The notes under the pieces: generated by a model
What the model was told of the DNA's origin: nothing
Seen by the model: only the letters and a program-made list of their open reading frames with translations
The model's database searches: none
Part shown: one piece after another, positions 7,392-13,719 of the stretch
Numbering within the stretch: position 1 is the first letter of the stretch
Layout: each line of letters opens with the position of its first letter
Translations under genes and position numbers: made by a program
Origin: Promethearchaeota archaeon
GTDB taxonomy: Archaea > Asgardarchaeota > Lokiarchaeia > Sigynarchaeales > SOKP01
Length of the DNA stretch: 33,332 bases
Direction: 5' to 3'
NCBI GenBank assembly: GCA_016839425.1
Contig: JAEOUI010000470.1
Span: forward strand, 1-33,332

Positions 7392-7529
7392 TTATTTCCC
7401 CTCGACTCTAATACTTTTCTGACATTTTGGACATACGAAAGTAATTTTCCAAACTCCATTTTCGAAAATACTTTCAATTTGTTTCATTGGATATGGCAAA
7501 CATTCACAATATACAGCATCTATATTCAT
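7392..7529 (-). CDS. Zinc-ribbon microprotein
   Basis: A 45-residue protein with CEC (8-10) and CPKC (33-36) knuckles separated by a beta-hairpin-like segment (IFENGVWKITF), a minimal zinc ribbon. GAGGG lies before the ATG at 7529. Its last codons form the ribosome-binding site of the next gene, which starts immediately after its stop. Confidence 0.7.
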   Translation of the reverse strand: MNIDAVYCECLPYPMKQIESIFENGVWKITFVCPKCQKSIRVEGK

Positions 7530-7553
7530 TTTTTTCCCTCTAATTTCTAATTT

Positions 7554-8300
7554 TTATATTGAATAATACAATTCGTCTAATTTTCCAACCCATTTGTCTT
7601 GTCTTTTAAACTCCTCAAGCTTTCCATTCGAGCACTTAAAGACTGTCTCGCCTTTAAAAAGAATAAAAAGCGTGAAGTATAAACTATGCTCTATCTCAAA
7701 AACCTGGTCAACATACAACAAATCCTTACCCTTTTCCACGGCAATTGCAGATGCTTTGTGATAAATTGTCATCCACTCGACATTTTGCCATCCGTGAAGA
7801 TCCTCAATGCTTTTCCTGATGAGTTCTTCTTGAGAAAGTCCAACATAATTTCCCATTTTATCTAACACATTATCAAGGCCTAGTTGTAAAACGCTCTTGA
7901 TCTCGTTAATAACACCAGTCGAGCCGAGTTCTACGATTTCCTGCTCCTCGTATTTCTCTAAATGCTCTGAAACTCTTCTTTCCATTTCTTCTGTTTTCGA
8001 AAATTCCCCATAAACATGATGCTTTTGAAAATGAGAAGCCCAGAAAATCTTTATAATTAGATAATCAACATTGTAAAAATCTTTGGTAAGATTTATAGTC
8101 CAATAAATTTCCTTTCCGTTTCGGGTGTATTTTATCTCAGCCTCTAAATACGAATCCAATCCACAATCGGTATTAAACATTATCTTGATATCGTACTTGT
8201 ATTTCGAGTTATTGAGAAGAGAGCAAAATAATTTAGAAAACCTATTGATTATCTCAGATTTTACGATTTTTTTTTCAAATTTTTTAAGCTTTACTGGCAT
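7554..8300 (-). CDS. Hypothetical protein, 248 aa
   Basis: An unrecognised soluble protein. The N-terminal half has beta-strand character (YLEAEIKYTRNGKEIYWTINL at 53-73), then a helical Glu-rich centre (100-130), and a C-terminal half with WQNVEWMTIYHKASAIAVEKG. It is the second gene after the RHH regulator at 8311-8514, ten bases downstream of its stop, so it is probably under that regulator's promoter. Confidence 0.65.
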   Translation of the reverse strand: MPVKLKKFEKKIVKSEIINRFSKLFCSLLNNSKYKYDIKIMFNTDCGLDSYLEAEIKYTRNGKEIYWTINLTKDFYNVDYLIIKIFWASHFQKHHVYGEFSKTEEMERRVSEHLEKYEEQEIVELGSTGVINEIKSVLQLGLDNVLDKMGNYVGLSQEELIRKSIEDLHGWQNVEWMTIYHKASAIAVEKGKDLLYVDQVFEIEHSLYFTLFILFKGETVFKCSNGKLEEFKRQDKWVGKLDELYYSI

Positions 8301-8310
8301 TTTTCGTCAC

Positions 8311-8514
8311 TTAATCTAAAGTTTCTTCGATTAATAACCTCGATCTCTCTAAAAATTTTTCTTGATCCTGATTTTCAAGAAAATCCTTAAAGATCTTCAA
8401 GACTTTTTCGCAGGCTTGACTCCTATTAAGCTTCGGATTATTGCTCGAAGCTATCTTATCCAAGAGTTCGACAACTTCAGGAGGCAAGTTCATTGAAGTT
8501 TTAACTTTTTTCAT
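8311..8514 (-). CDS. Ribbon-helix-helix transcriptional regulator
   Basis: A 67-residue protein with a canonical RHH (Arc/MetJ/CopG) layout: N-terminal strand KKVKTSMNL, helix 1 PPEVVELLDKIAS, and helix 2 containing NRSQACEKVLKIF, plus a C-terminal helix. It would bind DNA as a dimer. It shares PKLN(R/K)SQACEK with the tandem RHH protein at 29064-29423, so the two are paralogues. The ATG has no ribosome-binding site and lies about 35 bases after a TATA-like element. A perfect palindrome and an inverted repeat lie in the divergent promoter, which suggests autoregulation and control of the divergent membrane gene. Confidence 0.85.
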   Translation of the reverse strand: MKKVKTSMNLPPEVVELLDKIASSNNPKLNRSQACEKVLKIFKDFLENQDQEKFLERSRLLIEETLD

Positions 8515-8524
8515 GTTGATTCAA

Positions 8525-8571
8525 TATTATTTTATAATACATTTAAATATTTTGTACGATAATATATTATC
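8525..8571. promoter_or_regulatory. Divergent promoter with palindromic operators
   Basis: Between the RHH gene (minus) and the membrane-protein gene (plus) lie TATTAT-TTT-ATAATA (8525-8539), a TATA-like TTTAAATA, and the perfect 14-bp palindrome GATAATATATTATC (8558-8571). RHH dimers usually bind such short palindromes, so this is a reasonable operator for the neighbouring regulator. Confidence 0.5.
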
Positions 8572-8599
8572 ATTAACAAGTATATTTAAAGGTGATGAT

Positions 8600-8827
8600 A
8601 TGAATAAAAAAAGAGCCTATACGGCAATTACGATGGTTTTCAGTGGAATTATCATTATTTTAATGAATATTCCTCTCTGCTTTCAATCTCCTCACGCAAC
8701 AACTCAAAATTGTGGAGCGTTATTTTCGAGCGATTTAGCTCACATGATAACGATACCAATTGGAATATTAATTTTAATATTTGGAGTCTTGCTTATAATA
8801 ATTGAAATCGTAAAAAATAACAAATAA
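8600..8827 (+). CDS. Small two-helix membrane protein
   Basis: A 75-residue protein with two hydrophobic helices, about residues 9-25 (TAITMVFSGIIIILMN) and 50-70 (ITIPIGILILIFGVLLII), joined by a polar loop with two Cys (28 and 38). The ATG follows GGTGAT at a spacing of three bases. It is an isolated plus-strand gene inside the minus-strand block, divergent from the RHH regulator and ending one base before the stop of a convergent gene. Function unknown. Confidence 0.7.
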   Translation: MNKKRAYTAITMVFSGIIIILMNIPLCFQSPHATTQNCGALFSSDLAHMITIPIGILILIFGVLLIIIEIVKNNK

Positions 8828-8837
8828 TCATGGCCCA
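8827..8837 (+). repeat. Dispersed motif ATCATGGCCCA, copy 1
   Basis: Copy between the convergent stops of the membrane-protein gene and the 8828-9265 gene. The same 11-mer occurs at 25314-25324 (reverse orientation) and 32516-32526. With six or more G/C in an AT-rich background, three copies are not expected by chance. Confidence 0.4.
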
Positions 8838-9265
8838 CTTTTAATTGGACTTATTTTAATCTCAAAATCACGGCATTCTTGAGTACATTCAATACAATAT
8901 CGTCCTGAAACAGATTCATGAGTCTTTTCACAGATTACCTGATGAGTTAGGGTTAGCTCTAAGGGTTGCGATACCACATAAGCTATGGTTTTTCTAAAAT
9001 CGTCTTCGATCGTATCTTTTATGTCGTCCATTTTCAGCATTTTTTTGTATTCCTCTCGATAATCAACAAGTTCGTCGTAAAAGCCGTTGAACGATTCTTC
9101 GGTTATATTTTTAGATTTATGCTTCATTATCTCAGCAAATAATAAGTAATGCTCCGGACAAAAATATAAGACTTGGGGAAGAAAAAAAGCTTCTAAAATT
9201 ATCTTTCTTTTATTTGATTCTAGATTCTCCTTACAAATAAAACATTTCATACAATCGTTCCTCAT
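8828..9265 (-). CDS. Cys-rich protein with two knuckle regions
   Basis: A 145-residue protein with an N-terminal CMKCFIC (5-11) and FCPEH (35-39) pair and a C-terminal cluster CEK...YCIECTQEC (about 112-130), enough for one or two zinc sites. The central part is helical and acidic. It overlaps the preceding gene by ATGA. The two-ended cysteine layout resembles treble-clef or ribbon domains, but no family is recognised. Confidence 0.65.
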   Translation of the reverse strand: MRNDCMKCFICKENLESNKRKIILEAFFLPQVLYFCPEHYLLFAEIMKHKSKNITEESFNGFYDELVDYREEYKKMLKMDDIKDTIEDDFRKTIAYVVSQPLELTLTHQVICEKTHESVSGRYCIECTQECRDFEIKISPIKSGP

Positions 9266-10041
9266 TTTATTTTTTCTTGTGTCCTTTCAAGATACCATTC
9301 AAGTTCTTTCCCGTAAAATTCATAATTCTCAATCGCATTTCTAATCCATCCTTTTGCTTTTTCGAGAAAAACAAGGTCTTTATCAAACCTGTATTTAGTC
9401 GCAGTGCTACAATTTTTCTCGAATATCTTAAAATCACTTAAATACTCGATCAGGGAGTCTTCTGAAATATTAAACTCTCGAATTGCACTTGCAAAATCGA
9501 TTATTGAACCCATACTCTTTCCATCAAAAGACTCAACTTTCCTACAATATTCGATTATGTTATTAAATTTTTCTTTAAACTTTAAAAATTGTTTCTTATT
9601 GTAAGTGTTAAATACGCTTTTCCTTCCAGTACGATTAATTCTAAGGAAATTATCAACCATGTTAACGATTGAGTCTTCTTTAATTGTTCTTTTTTCAATG
9701 CTCTTTCGAATGTCAATGTTCCTTTTCATCTTAACGCATAAAGTAAGAAAAGGTTTTATGTCTCTCAAAAGCTCTTCTAAATAATTTAAAGATTCGTGCT
9801 TTTGATCGTAAAACATTAATTCTTGGTCGAAATTATAATCTCTCTTCTCTTTAAAAAAAGCGTCCAATTCAAAATAATCGAATAAAAACTCAAAGAACTC
9901 TTCTAGTGATTTTTTTCTCGAAGTAACGGAAAAAGCTTCCCCAAATTTTTTCACGGTGTCTTGGTTTTCCTTTTCATAAAGCTTCAAAAGGTCTAGCATC
10001 AAGCTTTCCGAATTCTCAGAGGTGGCACATTTGCGATTCAT
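9262..10041 (-). CDS. Hypothetical helical protein, 259 aa
   Basis: All-helical, charged protein with repeated FEFLFDYFELDAFF-like aromatic segments and long Lys/Glu helices. No motif is recognised. The ATG at 10041 has no ribosome-binding site but lies about 22 bases after a TTTTAAATA box, so the transcript is probably leaderless and this begins a new operon (9262-10041 then 8828-9265). Confidence 0.65.
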   Translation of the reverse strand: MNRKCATSENSESLMLDLLKLYEKENQDTVKKFGEAFSVTSRKKSLEEFFEFLFDYFELDAFFKEKRDYNFDQELMFYDQKHESLNYLEELLRDIKPFLTLCVKMKRNIDIRKSIEKRTIKEDSIVNMVDNFLRINRTGRKSVFNTYNKKQFLKFKEKFNNIIEYCRKVESFDGKSMGSIIDFASAIREFNISEDSLIEYLSDFKIFEKNCSTATKYRFDKDLVFLEKAKGWIRNAIENYEFYGKELEWYLERTQEKIK

Positions 10042-10062
10042 AATAGTTACTGCAAAAGTAAG

Positions 10063-10072
10063 TATTTAAAAG
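10063..10072 (-). promoter_or_regulatory. TATA box for the 10041 leaderless start
   Basis: On the minus strand TTTTAAATA lies 22-31 bases before the ATG at 10041, the normal distance for an archaeal TATA box with a leaderless transcript. Confidence 0.5.
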
Positions 10073-10257
10073 AGGCGATCCACTAGGCCTGGAACGAAAA
10101 CAATCTTTTTTATGGTTTGACCTTTCGATCTTGACGGATTTGGATTTTTCGTCGTTTTTAAAGAAACGACGATTAGAAGCTTTAAGAATGCTTTTTTCAA
10201 CTCAAAAATGTCCTGTAGGTAACTTTTTTCGTGATGGATCCTGATGAATTTCGCCAA
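10066..10257 (-). CDS. Doubtful basic ORF
   Basis: A 63-codon frame with Lys/Arg-rich content, starting seven bases after the stop of the 10264-11196 gene. It has no ribosome-binding site, includes a perfect inverted repeat (10149-10172), and its stop overlaps the promoter of the next gene. It may be noncoding leader or terminator sequence. Confidence 0.3.
   Translation of the reverse strand: MAKFIRIHHEKSYLQDIFELKKAFLKLLIVVSLKTTKNPNPSRSKGQTIKKIVFVPGLVDRLF
10149..10172. repeat. Perfect 9-bp inverted repeat
   Basis: TCGTCGTTT and AAACGACGA pair perfectly around a 6-base spacer. It lies about 95 bases beyond the stop of the 10264-11196 gene and about 110 bases before the next start. It could be an operator or a processing or termination hairpin. 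Confidence 0.45.
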
Positions 10258-10263
10258 TAATGA

Positions 10264-11196
10264 TTAAGGAGATCGATTCCAAGGATACGGTTTTAACAAC
10301 AAATTTAAGACTTGTTGATGTTCTATTTCATTCTCAAATAAATCCACAAAGTAATCACATTTTTTTAATATATTAAACCCTTCTTTACATCCATTTATTA
10401 AAAATAAGAGATATTTTGCTAATTCGCTAGAATTTGAAGTTAGAATCTTTTTCATTGTTTGATATTGATTATGAATGAGAAGACCTGCTTTTTCTAGAAT
10501 CTTGTTTTCTAAAAGAGATCTAAACAATTCAGAATAAGACATCTTAGGAATTACCCCCAAATCTAATAGAAGAATGTTAAAATTCTTATTTACATGGTCC
10601 TGATATGCATCCGTGATATCGTCTAAAAGAGAATCAATGACAACATAATGATTCAAAAACAATCCAATAAATTCAAAGGTAGTTTTAGGAATAAAACCAG
10701 ATAAGATCTTCAGGAATAAAAAGAAATCACAATTCCGTATTTGCATGAAGTCGTATAGTTCCTGCTCGTCTAGAACTTTGGGATTTTTAGTCAAGCTTTT
10801 TTCAATTTCAACACACTTTGCGACTTTATACAGCGTTTCTATCATCAAATCGTTGCAATTATTTGGAAAATGTTCTAGATATTTTTGTACTTTCCAGGGT
10901 ATGAACGAAAACGCAGAAAGAGTCTCTATAAAATTTTCAAACGATTTATCCTGAAAAAAACCGTCAACTAAAGAATCACCAAGACTAATGAATTGAGAAA
11001 ACTCGTCTATCGTTCTTACTATCATATTTTGATGTCCAGCAATTGACGGATCAGAATGAGCAATACAATCAATAATATCGGAGAATAGCAACGAAAAACG
11101 GCTTTTAAGACGATTCTCACTACAAAATGTAAAGCTTTTTTTAAGATTATATTTCAAGGCAAAATCGTTGATTTTAGCTATCGCATTTAATATCAC
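10264..11196 (-). CDS. Possible isoprenoid-synthase-fold protein
   Basis: A 310-residue, all-helical protein. Two Asp-rich motifs sit at positions expected for class I isoprenoid synthases: DSLVDG (74-79), very like the DELVDG of squalene/phytoene synthases, and DSLLDDITDAYQD (188-200), like the second DxxxD helix. The spacing of about 115 residues and total length of about 300 fit that fold. Other family residues are not obvious, so it could be a diverged or non-catalytic member, or a chance match. The GTG start overlaps the preceding stop (GTGA). Confidence 0.45.
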   Translation of the reverse strand: MILNAIAKINDFALKYNLKKSFTFCSENRLKSRFSLLFSDIIDCIAHSDPSIAGHQNMIVRTIDEFSQFISLGDSLVDGFFQDKSFENFIETLSAFSFIPWKVQKYLEHFPNNCNDLMIETLYKVAKCVEIEKSLTKNPKVLDEQELYDFMQIRNCDFFLFLKILSGFIPKTTFEFIGLFLNHYVVIDSLLDDITDAYQDHVNKNFNILLLDLGVIPKMSYSELFRSLLENKILEKAGLLIHNQYQTMKKILTSNSSELAKYLLFLINGCKEGFNILKKCDYFVDLFENEIEHQQVLNLLLKPYPWNRSP

Positions 11197-11516
11197 TTAT
11201 GTCCCCCCACTTGTTCTAATCCAAATAAATAAAATGCGTTTTCGTCAGCTAAATGAGAAGTACAACACGGTTTACAAGCACCACCTTTAATCCTGATTCT
11301 CTGAAACGCTCTTTCGAGACAATATCGCTCTTGGACTTGTATCACGCAAAAGATTTTAGTAAATATGTCGAAATTAGGGTAATCCTCCCAAATAGTTGAA
11401 ATGTACGATTTAACGATTCCATTTTTTTGTTTCTTATATTGATATCCGTGAAATTTTGATGGATAAATTGATACTATATATTCAACATTTTCTTCAAGCT
11501 CGTTCATTTTTTCCAT
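11193..11516 (-). CDS. Hypothetical protein with CKPCC motif
   Basis: A 107-residue protein. The ATG has GGGTGA about ten bases upstream. The N-terminal half is a beta-rich segment (VEYIVSIYPSKFHGYQYKK). A Cys-rich patch (one Cys near 66, then ACKPCCTSH near 80-88) may bind metal or form a disulphide. It is coupled to the isoprenoid-synthase-like gene by GTGA, so the two may act together. Unknown family. Confidence 0.6.
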   Translation of the reverse strand: MEKMNELEENVEYIVSIYPSKFHGYQYKKQKNGIVKSYISTIWEDYPNFDIFTKIFCVIQVQERYCLERAFQRIRIKGGACKPCCTSHLADENAFYLFGLEQVGGHK

Positions 11517-11525
11517 CTTTATAGT

Positions 11526-11729
11526 TCACCCGCTTAGGATTTTCTTAACCATTGGTATTAAAATCATTAAATTACAAGACGCAAGTAGGATACCCGTGAA
11601 ATTATTGACAATCAGAAATAATGGAGCTAAACATAACACGCTAAGGAACGAAACGAGCATTAACCTTAGATATTCCTCTCTTGTTAACTTTTCAAATTCA
11701 ATTTTTATTTTAATCGTGTTAAGAATCAC
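11526..11729 (-). CDS. Small membrane protein
   Basis: A 67-residue protein with two hydrophobic helices (about 22-41 and 44-62) and a charged N-terminus, so probably a small integral membrane protein. The first conventional start (GTG 11729) lies inside the GGTGAT site itself. ACG at 11717 lies seven bases after GGTGAT, the same spacing used by other genes here, so the true start may be non-canonical and the protein about four residues shorter. Confidence 0.6.
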   Translation of the reverse strand: MILNTIKIKIEFEKLTREEYLRLMLVSFLSVLCLAPLFLIVNNFTGILLASCNLMILIPMVKKILSG

Positions 11730-11732
11730 CTT

Positions 11733-11891
11733 TTAATCTAGAAATAAGTTTATGACGAGTCTAAACCCTTGCGAAGACTTGCAATAGGGACAAGTCAAAC
11801 CAAGACAATCTAGGCCATCAAATTCAAAAATTCCCTCGCATTCAATACATTCCCATTTCGTCTTTTCTTTTTCCTGTTTAACTACTTCCAA
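11733..11891 (-). CDS. Zinc-ribbon microprotein
   Basis: A 52-residue protein with CIEC (15-18) and CPYC (34-37), a classical two-knuckle ribbon, with a Lys/Glu N-terminal helix. TTG 11891 is preferred because GGTGAGGAG is directly upstream. A longer frame to ATG 11951 would overlap the whole 3' half of the next ribbon gene. The chosen start overlaps that gene by 14 bases. Confidence 0.6.
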   Translation of the reverse strand: MEVVKQEKEKTKWECIECEGIFEFDGLDCLGLTCPYCKSSQGFRLVINLFLD

Positions 11892-12006
11892 TCTCCTCAC
11901 CCTTTCTATTAAACTTTCTACCACAATATGTGCATTGATGATATATTCCATCTATATTATTAGAACCCCCTGATAAGATCAATTTTTTACAGTACTTGCA
12001 CTTCAT
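11878..12006 (-). CDS. Zinc-ribbon microprotein
   Basis: A 42-residue protein with CKYC (3-6) and CTYC (25-28), joined by a short polar loop and followed by a basic tail. Its ATG follows the stop of the 12008-12400 gene by one base. Two ribbon genes in overlapping frames here show how densely these microproteins are packed. Confidence 0.7.
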   Translation of the reverse strand: MKCKYCKKLILSGGSNNIDGIYHQCTYCGRKFNRKGEEIGSS

Positions 12007-12007
12007 T

Positions 12008-12400
12008 TTAATATATGCTCGAAACTAACGCTATTGCCTCTCTATTTATAGAAATCATGTGTTGCAAGATCTCTATTTGTTCCTGTTTTGGATCGATACC
12101 TTTAACTTTTTTATCAAGCGTTTCCACTAATTTTACCCGGCTTTTATTGATAGCACTCTTATTCAAGTGATTTGCCAACAATCCTGCTTCGACAACATCC
12201 ATGTAAACGGTCTTATGTCTTAAATACTGGAAGAAACGATTAGGAGAATAATACGCCTTCCGATCAAGTTCGGCTTTTAACTTTCGCTTTAATTCTTGCC
12301 TGATAGTTAATTTTAGCTTCAGAGAATCCCATTCCTCTCTCGAAAGTTCTAATTTGTTTCCTTTTCTCTTTTCTCTTTTAAAGAATTCTTTCACTTTCAT
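12008..12400 (-). CDS. Basic helical protein
   Basis: A 130-residue protein, strongly basic in its first 55 residues (KVKEFFKREKRKGNKLEL, then alternating Lys/Arg helices) and helical after that. It may bind nucleic acid. ATG 12400 lies inside the end of the preceding gene (23-base overlap). No family is recognised. Confidence 0.6.
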   Translation of the reverse strand: MKVKEFFKREKRKGNKLELSREEWDSLKLKLTIRQELKRKLKAELDRKAYYSPNRFFQYLRHKTVYMDVVEAGLLANHLNKSAINKSRVKLVETLDKKVKGIDPKQEQIEILQHMISINREAIALVSSIY

Positions 12401-12617
12401 CACATTGTTTTAGAAAATCGTTTAGATAATCTCTTAATTGTCCTGCGGATTTTTGATTTAGAATTACGCCATGTCCTTTATGCTTCCACTTTGGATGAAC
12501 TTGCAGGTATAAATCGTTCGCAATATCAAAGTATTCTAATCGAAGCACGCAACAACAATTTGCGCAACCGCATTCCATTAAGATTTTCTTTGATTCTATT
12601 GCTTTCCTCGATTTCAT
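12378..12617 (-). CDS. Cys-rich small protein
   Basis: A 79-residue protein with the dense cysteine motif MECGCANCCC (14-23), then a mixed fold containing HPKWKHKGHG (41-50), so a metal-binding site using Cys and His is likely. The promoter lies in the AT-rich interval up to 12792. It is the first gene of the minus-strand block, facing the origin candidate. Confidence 0.6.
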   Translation of the reverse strand: MKSRKAIESKKILMECGCANCCCVLRLEYFDIANDLYLQVHPKWKHKGHGVILNQKSAGQLRDYLNDFLKQCDESERIL

Positions 12618-12757
12618 TTTCGTCGGAAAAAGTCAAAATTATTATGCTATATTTTGATACTCGCTTAATAAAGCTAATGTCCCCCTTAAATACGAAATTT
12701 ACATTAACTTGTTAAAATTAATCCGGAAAGTTAAGCACATATTTTAATATCACTAAG

Positions 12758-12767
12758 GTTTATATAG
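12758..12767 (+). promoter_or_regulatory. TATA box for the 12793 gene
   Basis: GTTTATATAG lies about 26-35 bases before ATG 12793, which has no ribosome-binding site, so the start is probably leaderless. The interval 12618-12792 also must hold the promoter of the divergent 12378-12617 gene. Nothing else was seen there. Confidence 0.45.
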
Positions 12768-12792
12768 TAATAACTAAACGATTATTTATAAC

Positions 12793-12969
12793 ATGACGGG
12801 AGAAAAATATTATTGCGATCATTGTGCTTTCAAGAAGACTTGCTTTTTAGACGAAAAGTACTCGAAAGCAATGACTGTTAAAAATGATCTTCTACCAAAA
12901 CTTGCCTGTAACTTTTACATTACTGTCGAAGAGAAAAGCAAATTCATGTACGAACTCTTATCAAAATAA
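12793..12969 (+). CDS. Small Cys-knuckle protein
   Basis: A 58-residue protein with CDHC and a further Cys (positions 8, 11 and 17) and a fourth at about 39, giving a possible zinc site. The C-terminal half is helical. It lies between the minus-strand block and the origin candidate, with a T-rich run (12977-12987) after the stop. Function unknown; its place next to the origin makes a role in replication control possible but unproven. Confidence 0.65.
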   Translation: MTGEKYYCDHCAFKKTCFLDEKYSKAMTVKNDLLPKLACNFYITVEEKSKFMYELLSK

Positions 12970-13113
12970 AGTTTTGATCTTCTTTTTATATTTACAATAA
13001 ATTTATTCTATAGTCGTTTTCTCCAAAATCAAAATTCCAACAAAATTATTCAAGATAGTATTTAGATTCAATAAAACATTTACTTTTGTCGGATAAAATG
13101 TTTTGGATCAATT

Positions 13114-13148
13114 ATGTTTTGACGGACTTTTGCTCTCCATCAAAACAT
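13114..13148. repeat. Inverted pair of GTTTTGAYGGA boxes
   Basis: ATGTTTTGACGGA (13114-13126) and TCCATCAAAACAT (13136-13148) are inverted copies matching at 12 of 13 positions, separated by 9 bases. The layout resembles paired Orc1/Cdc6 binding boxes flanking an unwinding element. Confidence 0.6.
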
Positions 13149-13321
13149 CAAAATACTCCCTTCAAAGATCTCCGACATAATCAAATACCTATAAAAATTA
13201 GAGCCGTTTAATCTTATTGAATCATACAAAGTAAAGAATTCTTAATACATGAAATAAACCATTGTCTTCAAGTCTTTCTCTTAGGGGGAATTTAAATGTT
13301 CTTAATTTGTTGAAAAAAACT

Positions 13322-13554
13322 TGCTGTGTGTCTCAATCAAATTAAAACGAAAAAACTGGTTACGAAGGATTTTTTCGTTTTTTCTATCTTCTCATAGCTA
13401 TCCCTAACTACCATAAATCATTAAGCAAATTTATATGATTCATCTAAGAGTAGACTGAGTTAACGCAATTTAGAGTAAAAATTCTAGAGATTACAATATA
13501 TTTCTTCGCTATATGATCTTAAATTATTTGATCATTTGATGGAGACACACAGCG
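13322..13554. repeat. Long-range inverted repeat
   Basis: TGCTGTGTGTCTCAATCAAA (13322-13341) matches the reverse complement of 13535-13554 at 18 of 20 positions. The right arm overlaps the arm of another inverted repeat and contains the TTTGATGGA box motif. Confidence 0.6.
13344..13381. repeat. Perfect 12-bp inverted repeat
   Basis: AAAACGAAAAAA (13344-13355) and TTTTTTCGTTTT (13370-13381) pair perfectly around a 14-base loop. It could extrude as a hairpin or be bound by a dimeric protein. Confidence 0.6.
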
Positions 13555-13569
13555 AAGAAAATATTGTAA
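13491..13569. repeat. 20/19-bp inverted repeat with 40-bp spacer
   Basis: TTACAATATATTTCTTCGCT (13491-13510) is the inverse of 13551-13569 apart from one inserted base. The 40-base spacer is AT-rich and contains the repeated TGATC motif. This is the strongest secondary-structure signal in the region. Confidence 0.65.
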
Positions 13570-13620
13570 AATAAGACTCTGGGTATGAGACAATGTTAAT
13601 GTCGGTGTTTCCCACTATTT

Positions 13621-13651
13621 GTGTTTTGACGGAGCGAGGTGTTTTGACGAT
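13621..13651 (+). repeat. Direct GTGTTTTGACG boxes
   Basis: GTGTTTTGACGGA (13621-13633) and GTGTTTTGACGAT (13639-13651) are direct repeats 18 bases apart, just upstream of the cdc6 promoter. They may bind the initiator and also couple its expression to its own level. Confidence 0.55.
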
Positions 13652-13719
13652 AATAAGATGGATTTAAATATCACTGTTCCCATATATATTTACCACAAAA
13701 AAATTAGACTTCAAGAAGA

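Larger units (their letters stand above)
12970..13719. other. Candidate replication origin (noncoding, repeat-rich)
   Basis: No credible gene was found in these 750 bases on either strand. They contain at least four inverted-repeat systems and several copies of GTTTTGAYGGA, some in inverted pairs as in archaeal origin-recognition boxes. The region lies where transcription diverges and directly upstream of cdc6 and mcm, the usual place for an archaeal origin. The final 60 bases hold the cdc6 promoter (TTTAAATA near 13663, CATATATATTTACC near 13681). Confidence 0.65.
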
